Source: Rhizobium sp. BK313 (lineage in GTDB: Bacteria; Pseudomonadota; Alphaproteobacteria; Rhizobiales; Rhizobiaceae). Taken from it: 64,000 nucleotides of DNA. Both the position numbers and the translations under genes were made by a program. Location of the stretch: the NCBI RefSeq assembly GCF_014193655.1, contig NZ_JACHZQ010000004.1, positions 186,001-250,000 on the forward strand, read 5' to 3'. Shown in pieces: positions 53,252-61,975 of this stretch. The stretch's first letter is position 1, and each line of letters begins with the position of its first letter. The notes under the pieces were generated by a model. That model ran no database searches and was not told where the DNA came from. It saw only the letters and a program-made list of their open reading frames with translations.

Positions 53252-54802
53252 TCAGGTGCCGATCGCTTCGCCGAGGACTTCCTCATGCGTGGCGGCGTGA
53301 AAATCATGGCTGGCAACGAGCTGGCCTCGGCGGAAGACATGCAGCCGGTCGGCAAGCTCATAGACCTCTGGCAGATAAGACGAGATGACGATGATGCCCG
53401 CGCCGCCCTTGAGCAGCTTGGCGAACAGCCGGTAGATCTCCGCCTTGGTGCCGACATCGACGCCGACGGTCGGCTCGTCGAAAATGAAGAGCTTGGCGCC
53501 ATGGCTCAGCCACTTGCCGATGACGACCTTCTGCTGGTTGCCGCCGGACATGGCCGAAACGAGAACCCGTCGGCTCGGCGTCTTGATGCTGAGATCGCGG
53601 ATCTGCTTGTCGGCGTTGGCCGCCTCACCACTGCGATTGATAACCGGCCCCTGGCTCAGCCGTTTGAACACCGGCAGGTTGATGTTAAGGCCGATCGGCA
53701 GGTTGAGGCATAGCCCCTGGTCACGGCGGCTTTCCGGTGCCAACGCAATGCCGAGATCCATTGCATCACGCTCGCTGCGGATATCGACCTTACGGCCCTG
53801 CCAATAAATCTCGCCTGCCGACAACGGCTGGCGACCGTAAAGCCCAAGCGCGAATTCACTGCGCCCGGCCCCGATCAGCCCGTAAAGCCCGACGATTTCA
53901 CCGGCTCTCACGCTCAGCGAGACATTTTCGAAGCCGGGGCCGGAGAGGCCGCGTGCTTCCAGGATGGTCTCGCCGATCGGAATATCTTCCTTGTGATAGA
54001 TCTGCTCGATCGAGCGGTTGATCATCAGCTTGATCAACTCGTCCTCATTGGTCTCACCGACCTCGCGCGTGCCGACATGGGTGCCGTCGCGCAACACCGA
54101 GACACGGTTCGCCAGTTCGAACACCTCCTCCATGCGGTGGCTGATGTAGACAATAGTGACGCCCTCGCTCTGCAGACGGCGGATCAGCTTGAACAGCTGC
54201 GCCGATTCCTTGCGGGTGAGGTAGGCTGTCGGTTCGTCGAAGATCAGGAATTGCGTGCCGCGCATGGCGGCGCGGGCGGTGGCCACGAGCTGTTGCTGGC
54301 CGATGGTGAGCGAACTCAACAGTGCGCCTGCCGGCAGGCCGAAGCCGAGATCGTCAAGCACGGCCTGTCCCAGCTTCTCCATCTGTTTCTTGCGCATCAG
54401 CCCGAAGCGATTGACCTCATCTCCAAGAAAAAGATTGGCCGCGACCGTCAGATGAGGGCAGAGCACGACCTCCTGATGCACGGCATTGATACCGCGGGCG
54501 ATCGCCTCGTTCGGATTGGCAAGCGCGACCGGATGGCCGCACCAGAATATCTCACCCGCAGTTCTGGTGATGACGCCGGTCAGGAGCTTGATGAGTGTCG
54601 ATTTGCCTGCGCCGTTTTCGCCGACGATGGCGTGGATCTCGCCGGCAAGAAAGGTGATCGTCGCCGGCTTCAGCGCCTCGACAAAGCCATAGCGCTTCTG
54701 CAGCCCCCTGAGCTCGAGAATCGGCGAACCTGCCGGAACGCGGCTTGCTTCCGTCCGGATAGTGTCATCGTGCCGATGACTGATCTCTTCGAGGCTCGTC
54801 AT
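53252..54802 (-). CDS. Sugar ABC transporter ATP-binding protein, RbsA type (two ATPase domains)
   Basis: Cytoplasmic ATPase of 516 residues. I chose ATG at 54802 (GGGAGGAGAAC upstream). Domain 1: Walker A GENGAGKST (about residue 58), signature LTIGQQQLV, Walker B LIFDEPTAYLT. Domain 2: degenerate Walker A (GLYGLIGAGRSEF), as usual in RbsA, signature MSGGNQQKVV and Walker B LFIFDEPTVGVDVG. It lies between the binding protein and permease genes, with a strong stem-loop in the upstream gap. The N terminus is longer than in RbsA by about 25 residues. Confidence 0.92.
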   Translation of the reverse strand: MTSLEEISHRHDDTIRTEASRVPAGSPILELRGLQKRYGFVEALKPATITFLAGEIHAIVGENGAGKSTLIKLLTGVITRTAGEIFWCGHPVALANPNEAIARGINAVHQEVVLCPHLTVAANLFLGDEVNRFGLMRKKQMEKLGQAVLDDLGFGLPAGALLSSLTIGQQQLVATARAAMRGTQFLIFDEPTAYLTRKESAQLFKLIRRLQSEGVTIVYISHRMEEVFELANRVSVLRDGTHVGTREVGETNEDELIKLMINRSIEQIYHKEDIPIGETILEARGLSGPGFENVSLSVRAGEIVGLYGLIGAGRSEFALGLYGRQPLSAGEIYWQGRKVDIRSERDAMDLGIALAPESRRDQGLCLNLPIGLNINLPVFKRLSQGPVINRSGEAANADKQIRDLSIKTPSRRVLVSAMSGGNQQKVVIGKWLSHGAKLFIFDEPTVGVDVGTKAEIYRLFAKLLKGGAGIIVISSYLPEVYELADRLHVFRRGQLVASHDFHAATHEEVLGEAIGT

Positions 54803-54870
54803 GGGGTTCTCCTCCCTTCGCCGACCATTCGCTCCGTTGGCGTCCACGCAAACAGAGCCGGAATGAAAAC

Positions 54871-54900
54871 AGGCCGCGCCCGGTTTCCCAGGCGCGGCCT
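54871..54900 (-). terminator. Stem-loop between binding protein and ATPase genes
   Basis: AGGCCGCGCC (54871-54880) and GGCGCGGCCT (54891-54900) form a perfect 10-bp GC-rich stem with a 10-base loop, starting 7 bases after the binding-protein stop. It probably attenuates transcription or protects the binding-protein mRNA, giving more binding protein than ATPase and permease. Confidence 0.65.
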
Positions 54901-54907
54901 CAAGTCG

Positions 54908-55897
54908 TTACTTGACCTTCGGGTTGATCAGGGCGTCGATCTTCGGATCGGTCATGTTCGCCTTGGTCACGAGGTTTGCGCCCGTGTCGACGTTAGCCTC
55001 GACCTTTTCCTTCTTGGAGGCGGCGAGCGCCGTCTTGATGCCGTCATAACCCATGCGATAGGGGTCCTGAACAACGAGGCCGGCGAGAACGCCGGACTTC
55101 AGGAAGCCGACGGTCTTGTCGTCGTTGTCAAAGCCGATGACCTTGATCTTGTCGCCGAGCTTGTTTTCGGCAATCGCCTGGCCGACGCCCTGCGCCATGA
55201 TCAGGTTCGAGGCGAAGACGCCGACAAGGTTCGGATTGGCGGTGATCAGGTCGGTCATCATGTTGAGACCGGTCGTGGCCTGGCCGTCGGCATATTTGTC
55301 GGCAACGACCTTCAGGCCAGGATACTTGCTCTTGACCTCGTCCAGGAAGCCCTGGCGGCGTTGGTCCAGCGAGCCGACGCCCGGCAGGCTCGTGATGATG
55401 GCGACTTCGCCTTCTTCCTTGCCGGTCATGCCCTTGATCGCCGCAGCAAGACCGTCAGCGGCGATGCGGCCGCCGGCTGTGTTGTCGGTCGTCAGGAACG
55501 ATACGAAAGCTTTGGAATCGGCGGCCGAGTCGATACCGACCACTGGTACGGACTTGGCGGCTTCATCCACCGGCTTGCCGAGCGCTTTGCGTTCGGTCGG
55601 CGCGATCACGACGGCGGCCGGTTTACCGGCGACGGCGTTTTCGAGAATGCTGATCTGGCCATTGATGTCGGATTCGGACTGGGCGCCGAGTTCCGGCACC
55701 TTGACGCCAAGATCCTTACCGGCCTGGCGAGCGCCGGCGAGAACGATCTGCCAGTAGAAGGATGTTGTGTCCTTGACGATGATCGGGATGGTCACGTCGG
55801 CCGCAAAGGATTGCACCGGCATGGCAACGGCAATGATGGCCGCGCCGGCAAGACCGGCAAAGGTGCGGCGGGACAGAAGGGATTTGGCGATATTCAT
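54908..55897 (-). CDS. Sugar ABC transporter substrate-binding protein, ribose type (family 4)
   Basis: Periplasmic protein of 329 residues with a signal peptide (about residues 1-33, ending SFAA-DV). Family-4 features: TIPIIVKDTTSFYWQIVLAG, VVIAPTERKALGKPVDEA, VPVVGIDSAADSKAFVSFL, VAIITSLPGVGSLDQRRQG, LVGVFASNLIMAQGVGQAI and KVIGFDNDDKTVGFLKSG. ATG at 55897 has GAGAGGAGAAATC upstream. First gene of the importer. The aldo/keto reductase and altronate-dehydratase-like genes upstream on the same strand suggest a catabolic sugar such as a deoxyhexose or pentose. Confidence 0.92.
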   Translation of the reverse strand: MNIAKSLLSRRTFAGLAGAAIIAVAMPVQSFAADVTIPIIVKDTTSFYWQIVLAGARQAGKDLGVKVPELGAQSESDINGQISILENAVAGKPAAVVIAPTERKALGKPVDEAAKSVPVVGIDSAADSKAFVSFLTTDNTAGGRIAADGLAAAIKGMTGKEEGEVAIITSLPGVGSLDQRRQGFLDEVKSKYPGLKVVADKYADGQATTGLNMMTDLITANPNLVGVFASNLIMAQGVGQAIAENKLGDKIKVIGFDNDDKTVGFLKSGVLAGLVVQDPYRMGYDGIKTALAASKKEKVEANVDTGANLVTKANMTDPKIDALINPKVK

Positions 55898-56005
55898 TGA
55901 TTTCTCCTCTCAACGCGCTCTGCTCCTGCACACCGGCCGTTGAACGCTTGCGGCTCGGTATCGTGAGCACAAGATGGGCTCACGCATCGCGGAGATGTTT
56001 GCTGC

Positions 56006-56049
56006 GCATGAACTTTCCGAAAACCGGTTCACACCTTTCGGGAGCATGC
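56006..56049. repeat. Rhizobial intergenic palindromic repeat (RIME-like)
   Basis: The 44-base element begins GCATGAACTTTCCGAAAA and ends CCTTTCGGGAGCATGC, with complementary ends (GCATG/CATGC) and an inner CCGAAA/TTTCGG pair. It closely resembles the element that is very common between genes in Rhizobium, Agrobacterium and relatives. It lies between the aldo/keto reductase and the binding-protein gene. I saw only this copy in the window. Confidence 0.7.
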
Positions 56050-56129
56050 CGTACCATCCACGCCAAAACAGGCTTTCCTCCTCCTCGAGGCCGTCTCGTC
56101 CGACGGCCCGATAGCTCCTTATTTCTGTG

Positions 56130-57149
56130 TCAAACCCGAACCGCCTCGTCTCCCAACGGAGGCGCAACCAGGGTCAATCCTTCGAATTCCGCATAAAGAC
56201 TGCCCGGAAGCTCAGGTTCCACGAGCTGCATATTGCGAATGAGACTTGCCGCTTTCGCGGTGCCGATCAGCACTGAAGCCACGGACGGATGGCGGAGCGG
56301 AAACTGGATCGCCGGCGCGGCAAGCGGCAGGCCATGGCGGCGGGCGATGTCCTCCATCGCCCCGACCTTGGCCAGAACATCCGCCGTCGCCGGAAGATAG
56401 TCGAAATGCGCACCGGGCACGGGGCCGGTCGCGAGAATGCCGGAATTGAAGACGCCGCCAACCACAAGCGAAGTACCCTTCTTCTCGCAGAGCGGCAGCA
56501 GCTCGGCTACCGCCGAGCGGTCAAGCAGGGTATAGCGGCCGGCGAGCAGGATGCAGTCGATATCGGCCTCATGCATGACGTCGAGGCACACGGGCACCTC
56601 GTTGACGCCGAGGCCATAGGCCTTGATCGCGCCCGACGACTTCAGCTCCTCCAATGCCTTCAGTCCGGAACCCAGGAGTTGGCCGAGATGGTGTGCATTC
56701 AGCTCCTTGCCATGGGTATAAACGCCGATGTCGTGAACGTAGAGGATATCGATGCGGTTGAGTCCGAGGCGGGCATAGCTGAATTCCACCGATCGCATGA
56801 TGCCGTCATAGGAATAATCGTAATCGGCATCGAAGGGCAGGGGATCGACATAGCCGTAATTCGGTACCTTGTCGCTTGGAACAGGCCGCATCAACCGCCC
56901 GACCTTGGTCGACAGGACATAGCTGTCTTCCGGCTGGTCGCGCAGGAAATCGCCGACGCGGCGTTCACCGAGACCGAAGCCATACCAAGGCGCAACGTCG
57001 AAATAGCGGATGCCGCTATCCCAAGCCGCTTGCAGGGTTTCAATGGCCTGGTCGCGAGGGCAGGTGCGGTAAAGACCGCCGAGTGCTGCGGCCCCGAAGC
57101 TGATTTCGGTGACCTCCAGGCTTGTCCTGCCGATTCTTCTCCTCTTCAT
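56130..57149 (-). CDS. Aldo/keto reductase, fucose-dehydrogenase-like (D-threo-aldose 1-dehydrogenase family)
   Basis: NAD(P)-dependent oxidoreductase of 339 residues. I chose ATG at 57149 (GGGAGAGGTG upstream). RRIGRTSLEVTEISFGAAAL is the N terminus. The catalytic tetrad is visible: Asp and Tyr in RYFDVAPWYGFGLGE, Lys in LSTKVGRLMRP, His in DILYVHDIGVY. The DPLPFDADYDYSYDGIMRS insertion is typical of L-fucose/D-arabinose dehydrogenases and of pyridoxal 4-dehydrogenase. It would oxidise a sugar to a lactone in the cytoplasm. It lies between the dehydratase-like gene and the importer on the same strand. Confidence 0.85.
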   Translation of the reverse strand: MKRRRIGRTSLEVTEISFGAAALGGLYRTCPRDQAIETLQAAWDSGIRYFDVAPWYGFGLGERRVGDFLRDQPEDSYVLSTKVGRLMRPVPSDKVPNYGYVDPLPFDADYDYSYDGIMRSVEFSYARLGLNRIDILYVHDIGVYTHGKELNAHHLGQLLGSGLKALEELKSSGAIKAYGLGVNEVPVCLDVMHEADIDCILLAGRYTLLDRSAVAELLPLCEKKGTSLVVGGVFNSGILATGPVPGAHFDYLPATADVLAKVGAMEDIARRHGLPLAAPAIQFPLRHPSVASVLIGTAKAASLIRNMQLVEPELPGSLYAEFEGLTLVAPPLGDEAVRV

Positions 57150-57239
57150 CACCTCTCCCTCGTGATGATTGGTCGATCGGTTCCACCGTACTTGGCTCGT
57201 TGGGGAGCTGAGTACCGCGGCGTGACGTGCACTGCTTAT

Positions 57240-58745
57240 CTAGAGCGTCGCTCCGAGATGCCAGGGCACAAATTCGTTATCGCCGTAGCCGAAGGCTTCG
57301 CTTTTTGTTTTTTTGCCCGATGCGATCTCTATGATCAGTTCGAAGATCTCACGGCCCTTGCCCGATATCGTTGCCTCCCCAGTGGCAATGGTACCGCAGT
57401 CGATATCCATGTCCTCTTCCATGGATTGGTAAAGTGCTGAATTGCTCGACAGCTTGAACGACGGCGCCGGACGGGAGCCGAAACAACTGCCGCGGCCAGT
57501 CGTAAAGGCGATCATATTGGCGCCGCCCGCCACCTGGCCCGTAGCGGAGACCGGATCATAACCGGGCGTATCCATAAAGACGAGGCCGTGATCCGTTACC
57601 CGTTCGGCGTAGCTGTAGACGGCGCTCAGCGGCGATCGTCCGCCTTTGGCGACGGCGCCGAGCGACTTCTCCAGAATGGTTGTCAACCCGCCACGCTTAT
57701 TACCGGGCGACGGATTGTTGTCCAACGATGCGCCGTGCAGGGCAACATACTTTTCCCACCAGTCAATTTTTGCGTCGAGCTTGGCGGCAACCGCGTCGTT
57801 AATTGCACGGCTGCGCAGCAAATGCTCGGCACCGTAGATTTCCGAGGTTTCCGACAGGATTGCCGTACCGCCGGCGGCCGCCAGCAGGTCCGCAGCAGCC
57901 CCCAGCGCCGGATTGGCGGTAATGCCGGAGAAACCGTCCGAGCCGCCGCATTGCAGGCCGACGATGATTTCGCTGATCGAGATTGGCTCGCGACGGCCCC
58001 GGCCGACATCCTCGGCGATCTCCTTCAAGACACCCATTGCAAGCGCCACCGCGCGGCGTGAGCCGCCGGCATCCTGGATATTGAAGTGCCGCTTGCTGGC
58101 GCCGGCGCCGCTCTGGCCATAAAGCGTGAGCTGGTTAACTTCGCAGCCGAGTCCGATCATCAGGACGCCGCCGAAATTCACGTGACGCGTATAGCCGGCC
58201 AGGGTGCGATGCAACGTCTGCATGCCGTCGCCGGTCGAGCTCATGCCGCAGCCCTGGTCATGCACGATCGGCACGAAACCGTCGATGCCGTCGTAATGCG
58301 GCAGGAGCGTACGGTTTGCCTCTTCCGCAATGGCGCGGCAAACCGTGGTGGAACAGTTCACGCTGGCGATGATGCCGATATAGTTGCGTGTCGCCGCACG
58401 GCCGTCGGCGCGCCGATACCCCATGAACGTGCGAGCCTTGTCGGCTTCTGTCGCCGCTTCGGGCGCCGCATTGGCGGTCGCCGCCAGGCGATCATTTTCG
58501 AAATGCAGGTTATGGCTGTGCACGTGATCGCCGGCCTTGACCTCGGCTGTCGTGCGGCCAATGGCCTGGCCATATTTCACCACAGGCATACCGACGGCGA
58601 TGTCGCGAATAGCGAATTTATGACCGGGATCGATTTTGTCCCGGGTCAAAACCCCGTTGGCGACCTTGGCGCCTGCCGCAATCGCCGTCGTCGCCACCGC
58701 GACATTGTCGCCTTCCGACAGAAGGATCCAAGGTTGGCTGTTCAA
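57240..58745 (-). CDS. Altronate/galactarate dehydratase-family protein (UxaA-like, SAF plus C-terminal domain)
   Basis: Sugar-acid dehydratase of about 501 residues. The start is probably TTG at 58745, with AGGGAG six bases upstream; a TTG at 58763 is possible but has no site. Residues 1-95 are a SAF domain (GDNVAVATTAIAAGAKVANG, GDHVHSHNLHF). Residues about 105-500 are the UxaA/GarD domain with VPIVHDQGCGM, LMIGLGCEVNQL and GLQCGGSDGFSGITANPALG. These enzymes are iron-dependent and act on altronate, galactarate or similar acids. With the neighbouring aldose dehydrogenase it fits oxidation of a sugar to an acid followed by dehydration. The exact acid is unknown. Confidence 0.85.
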   Translation of the reverse strand: MNSQPWILLSEGDNVAVATTAIAAGAKVANGVLTRDKIDPGHKFAIRDIAVGMPVVKYGQAIGRTTAEVKAGDHVHSHNLHFENDRLAATANAAPEAATEADKARTFMGYRRADGRAATRNYIGIIASVNCSTTVCRAIAEEANRTLLPHYDGIDGFVPIVHDQGCGMSSTGDGMQTLHRTLAGYTRHVNFGGVLMIGLGCEVNQLTLYGQSGAGASKRHFNIQDAGGSRRAVALAMGVLKEIAEDVGRGRREPISISEIIVGLQCGGSDGFSGITANPALGAAADLLAAAGGTAILSETSEIYGAEHLLRSRAINDAVAAKLDAKIDWWEKYVALHGASLDNNPSPGNKRGGLTTILEKSLGAVAKGGRSPLSAVYSYAERVTDHGLVFMDTPGYDPVSATGQVAGGANMIAFTTGRGSCFGSRPAPSFKLSSNSALYQSMEEDMDIDCGTIATGEATISGKGREIFELIIEIASGKKTKSEAFGYGDNEFVPWHLGATL

Positions 58746-58998
58746 CGTCTTCTCCCTGAGCAATCTTGTATTTCAGCATTCGCCCGATAGGCCATCGCTG
58801 ATTGATTTTGTTTTTTATCTACAATAAACATTTTAGTGTCAACGAGGAAAATCGCTTACCGGCGGGGGAGAAGGTCGACGCGATGGACGTGGATGCGATT
58901 GTGACGCATCCGGCAGTGCTCCCGAATTTGACTGCCATTCGAGCATGGTTCAGAGATCGCCGCCGACGCAGAGCTGCGGACTATAAGCGAGGGGGAAA

Positions 58999-59925
58999 AT
59001 GGCGAGACAAAACACGCTCTTCAAGGATGCGTTCAATCGCTACGTCGCCGGTCTGAAGCCCGACGCCGCCTTGCCGACCGAGCCTGAAATCGCCGCCGAG
59101 CTCGGCATCAGCCGCAGCACGGCGCGCGCCATTCTGCTGCGTCTAAGTGACGCTGGCATTATCCGCTGGAACAAGCGCCAGAAGATCGTGCTGCGCCAGC
59201 CGACCGAGGCCGATTTTTTCCCGGAGGAAGAGACCAATTCGCTGCACGACATCATCGAGCGCAGCTTCATGTTGCGTATCCTTTCCGACGAAGCACAGCC
59301 CGGTATGCAGATCAACGAGCTGGAGCTGGCGCGCGAAATCGGCACGGGGACCTCGGTGGTGCGCGAATTCCTCATCCGCTTCAGCCGTTTCGGTTTGATC
59401 GAAAAGCGACCGAACAGCCATTGGATCCTGAAAGGCTTTACTAGCGAATTCGCTTTGGAACTGGCCGATGTGCGCGAAATGTTCGAGCTGCATTCTGCCG
59501 CGGAATTCGGACGCCTGCCGACAGAGCATCCGGCCTGGACCGCTCTGGCGGCCATCAAAAAGGAACATTACGATTTGCAGGACGATTTCGATGAGCGTTA
59601 TCGTGATTTTTCGCAGCTCGATGAGCGCTTCCACCTTCTCATTCATCGCGCCTCGAATAATCGCTTCATCGCGGATTTCTACGACGCGATCGCGATCGTC
59701 TTTCACTATCACTATCAGTGGAATAAGGCCTTCGCTCGCGAACGCAATTCGCGCGCTATCGTTGAACATCTCGACTATATCGAAGCATTGCAATCTCGCG
59801 ATTCGAAGCGGATCGAGAGCGCCTGCCGCACGCATCTTGCCTCGGCGCGACACACTTTGCTGCAGTCCATTCCGCAGAATACGAGCGACGTTGCAGGCTC
59901 AACCACACAGTATATCCAAGTCTAA
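58999..59925 (+). CDS. GntR/FCD-type regulator with two winged-helix domains
   Basis: Regulator of 308 residues, about 60-70 longer than normal FCD proteins. ATG at 58999 has GGGGGAA upstream. Two winged helices are visible: residues about 8-65 (ALPTEPEIAAELGISRSTAR, DAGIIRWNKRQKIVL) and residues about 78-143 (QINELELAREIGTGTSVVRE, LIEKRPNSHWILKG). The FCD domain covers about 150-295 with LDERFHLLIHRASNN and late histidines for a metal. It is divergent from the dehydratase-like gene and likely controls the whole 52245-58745 module. Confidence 0.85.
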   Translation: MARQNTLFKDAFNRYVAGLKPDAALPTEPEIAAELGISRSTARAILLRLSDAGIIRWNKRQKIVLRQPTEADFFPEEETNSLHDIIERSFMLRILSDEAQPGMQINELELAREIGTGTSVVREFLIRFSRFGLIEKRPNSHWILKGFTSEFALELADVREMFELHSAAEFGRLPTEHPAWTALAAIKKEHYDLQDDFDERYRDFSQLDERFHLLIHRASNNRFIADFYDAIAIVFHYHYQWNKAFARERNSRAIVEHLDYIEALQSRDSKRIESACRTHLASARHTLLQSIPQNTSDVAGSTTQYIQV

Positions 59926-59975
59926 AACGTATTTCGCCAGCGCCGCGTTTAAACGGCACCGGCGAAAGCTTGCTG

Positions 59976-59991
59976 ACACCGAAACCGGTGT
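59976..59991. terminator. Short hairpin between convergent regulators
   Basis: ACACCG (59976-59981) and CGGTGT (59986-59991) flank AAAC in the 65-base gap between the FCD regulator and the LuxR-type gene, touching the LuxR stop. A short bidirectional terminator is plausible, but the stem is only six pairs. Confidence 0.35.
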
Positions 59992-60758
59992 TATCTCACG
60001 AATTCCCTGATTTTGTAGGCGACTTCCGTTCGGTTCGTCGCATTCAGCTTCTTCATGATGTTGCGAATGTGTACTTTGACCGTGCTCTCGCAAAGGTCCA
60101 TTTCATAGGCGATGATCTTGTTTGCCTTGCCGCGCCGCAGAGCTTCGGCAACGACCACTTCACGCGGCGTAAACAGACTGTCGGCGCAACGGGTTCCGCT
60201 GGTTACGGAGGCGATGACCTCCTTGGCCGCCAGAATGCTGCTTGCCGGCACGAATACACCGCCTGCACGTGCGAGAGCTACGGCTTCCGCGGCGACATTG
60301 ATCCCGACACTGGTCGGAATGTAACCGCGAGCGCCGCATTCCAGCGCCTTGAGAAGTTGTGCTAGCTCGTCACTCTCGGCTCCGACAATAACGGGGCTCG
60401 CCTTGAACCTCTCCGCGAGGGCGGAGATTTTATCGCTGACGTCTGCATCCGAAACCTTGCGTCCGCCAATCATAAAAAGAATTGCGGACGGTTCGCTTTG
60501 CATGCGGCGCTTCTGCCATTCCTCGAATGATCCGACGGTGACGATATTCATGCTCTCGTCATATTCCGTCAGGCTCCGGGACAGGCATTCCCTGTCCAGG
60601 GCGCGTGCATCGATGAGTAGAAGATAGTCCTCGCATTCGTCGGTGCTGACCGCGCCTGCGGCGGTAAAAGCCCGTAATGAATCCGATGCTCGGACTGAAA
60701 TGAGACGGGTTGCTGTTTCTGTTCCAAATTTCTCATTCACTAAAGATTGTCTGTCCAT
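59991..60758 (-). CDS. LuxR-family regulator with degenerate receiver domain
   Basis: Regulator of 255 residues. The C-terminal LuxR helix-turn-helix is at about residues 190-250 (LFTPREVVVAEALRRGKANK, STVKVHIRNIMKKLNATN). Residues about 40-165 fold like a receiver (YLLLIDARALDRECLSRSL, CGARGYIPTSV). The expected phosphoacceptor Asp after beta-3 is replaced: the strand reads AILFMIGGRKVSD. It therefore probably works without classical phosphorylation. ATG at 60758 has AAGGAG upstream. A tiny ORF lies 28 bases upstream. Target genes are unknown; the nearby polysaccharide genes are candidates. Confidence 0.82.
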   Translation of the reverse strand: MDRQSLVNEKFGTETATRLISVRASDSLRAFTAAGAVSTDECEDYLLLIDARALDRECLSRSLTEYDESMNIVTVGSFEEWQKRRMQSEPSAILFMIGGRKVSDADVSDKISALAERFKASPVIVGAESDELAQLLKALECGARGYIPTSVGINVAAEAVALARAGGVFVPASSILAAKEVIASVTSGTRCADSLFTPREVVVAEALRRGKANKIIAYEMDLCESTVKVHIRNIMKKLNATNRTEVAYKIREFVR

Positions 60759-60786
60759 GGCCGTTACTCCTTACTCCACGTGGCCT

Positions 60787-60876
60787 CTATTCTTCTGAAT
60801 TCAAGTGATTAGGCATCGTTTCAAAGTAACTGAATAGATACGCTGAACCAAACCGACACACTTCGTCTTGACTCAT
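60787..60876 (-). CDS. Possible small ORF / leader peptide upstream of the LuxR-type gene
   Basis: A 29-codon frame (MSQDEVCRFGSAYLFSYFET then nine more residues) with AGGAG seven bases before its ATG at 60876. It ends 28 bases before the LuxR-type start and is on the same strand. It contains one Cys, no membrane segment and no recognisable domain. A small protein or a leader peptide controlling the regulator is possible. The ribosome site and spacing are the only positive evidence. Confidence 0.35.
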   Translation of the reverse strand: MSQDEVCRFGSAYLFSYFETMPNHLNSEE

Positions 60877-61036
60877 AGCATTACTCCTGTCCCCGTTTTC
60901 GAAATTTACCTGATCACGAAATGGATAATCGCTGATTCTATTTAGAAGGACATTAACATACGTTAATAAGATCTAAAAATATTCGCCTCACGATTGTTAT
61001 CGACTTGAAATAACACGAGTGCGTTCAAGCCGCACT

Positions 61037-61744
61037 TTAGATCATATGCGGCGTGAAATAGGTTTCATCGAAGTCGACGAGCTCCATGAGCCGATGACGA
61101 TCGAGAAATTCGACGATGCCGTTCCGGAACGATAGGAGGCCGCCCACCCGCATGTCTCTAAGGACGCGGTTGATGTGTACCGTCGACAGACCGACGGCAT
61201 CGCCGATGTCGGCTTGCGTCAGCGGGCATTCAAAACCGTCGAAGTTCGGCTTTAGCCGTGACGGACCAAGCCTGGTGGCCAGTTCGAGCAGCAGGTGACC
61301 GGTGCGCTCCAGCGCGTCGCGTCGGCCGATGTTGGCAAGCCGCTCGGACATACGCGCCTGCCGGCGCATCATCTCAGTGAGTACGATGCGATAGAGCCGC
61401 GGAGAAACTTCCAGGCTCGCGTGGGAGGTGAAATCCGGGAACTCCATGACGGTGACCTTGGAGAGAGCCTGTACCGTCTCACGCGCCAATTCCAACGAAG
61501 GTGTGGAGATCATGTCACCGCGGAGCGCAAATTCGACGACGATGCGCGTGCCGTTCGGCAGCATCTTGCTGGAAACTGCCCATCCGCTGACGAGGAAAAG
61601 AAGACGCGATGTATCGTCCTCATAATCGTAGATGGTTTCACCAGGAGCATACGTGCGCGGAATACCGCCCGTCAGTTCCGATTTCTGACGGTATAGATCA
61701 GGACTCAAAGCCTGTAGGCGCCCTATGGAAACCTGAGTGGTCAT
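61037..61744 (-). CDS. Crp/Fnr-family transcriptional regulator
   Basis: Regulator of 235 residues from ATG 61744; a frame extension of 30 codons upstream lacks family features. N-terminal cyclic-nucleotide-binding-like beta barrel (about residues 20-140; YAPGETIYDYEDDTSRLLFL, NGTRIVVEFALRGDM). C-terminal winged helix (about 150-225; CPLTQADIGDAVGLSTVHIN, RVLRDMRVGGLLSF). It lacks the N-terminal cysteines of oxygen-sensing FNR. Such proteins are common in rhizobia. Effector and targets are unknown. About 280 bases of AT-rich sequence separate it from the LuxR-type gene. Confidence 0.87.
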   Translation of the reverse strand: MTTQVSIGRLQALSPDLYRQKSELTGGIPRTYAPGETIYDYEDDTSRLLFLVSGWAVSSKMLPNGTRIVVEFALRGDMISTPSLELARETVQALSKVTVMEFPDFTSHASLEVSPRLYRIVLTEMMRRQARMSERLANIGRRDALERTGHLLLELATRLGPSRLKPNFDGFECPLTQADIGDAVGLSTVHINRVLRDMRVGGLLSFRNGIVEFLDRHRLMELVDFDETYFTPHMI

Positions 61745-61975
61745 ACATGCCCCCGAACCACATACCATATCGGGAAGGTTCCAATAACCTGTCCCTGAAG
61801 GTATATCACGTAACGTATGGCAAGTATATAGCACGCAACTTTCGGCGTGGCTCGTAATCTATATTGCTTATGTGAATTCTCGTCGAATTCGTTCAGCGCT
61901 TAATTTACATGTCACATGCTTAAAACAACTAATTTTGCTCATTATACATGGTAATTACTCCCGATTTTCTTTGTA

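Noticed and set aside
58802..59056. 84-codon frame upstream of the double-winged-helix regulator
   Set aside because: It has no ribosome site, overlaps the start of the regulator gene in another frame, and lacks recognisable features.
61609..61857. 82-codon frame at the start of the Crp/Fnr gene
   Set aside because: It overlaps the regulator on the other strand and has no family features or ribosome site.
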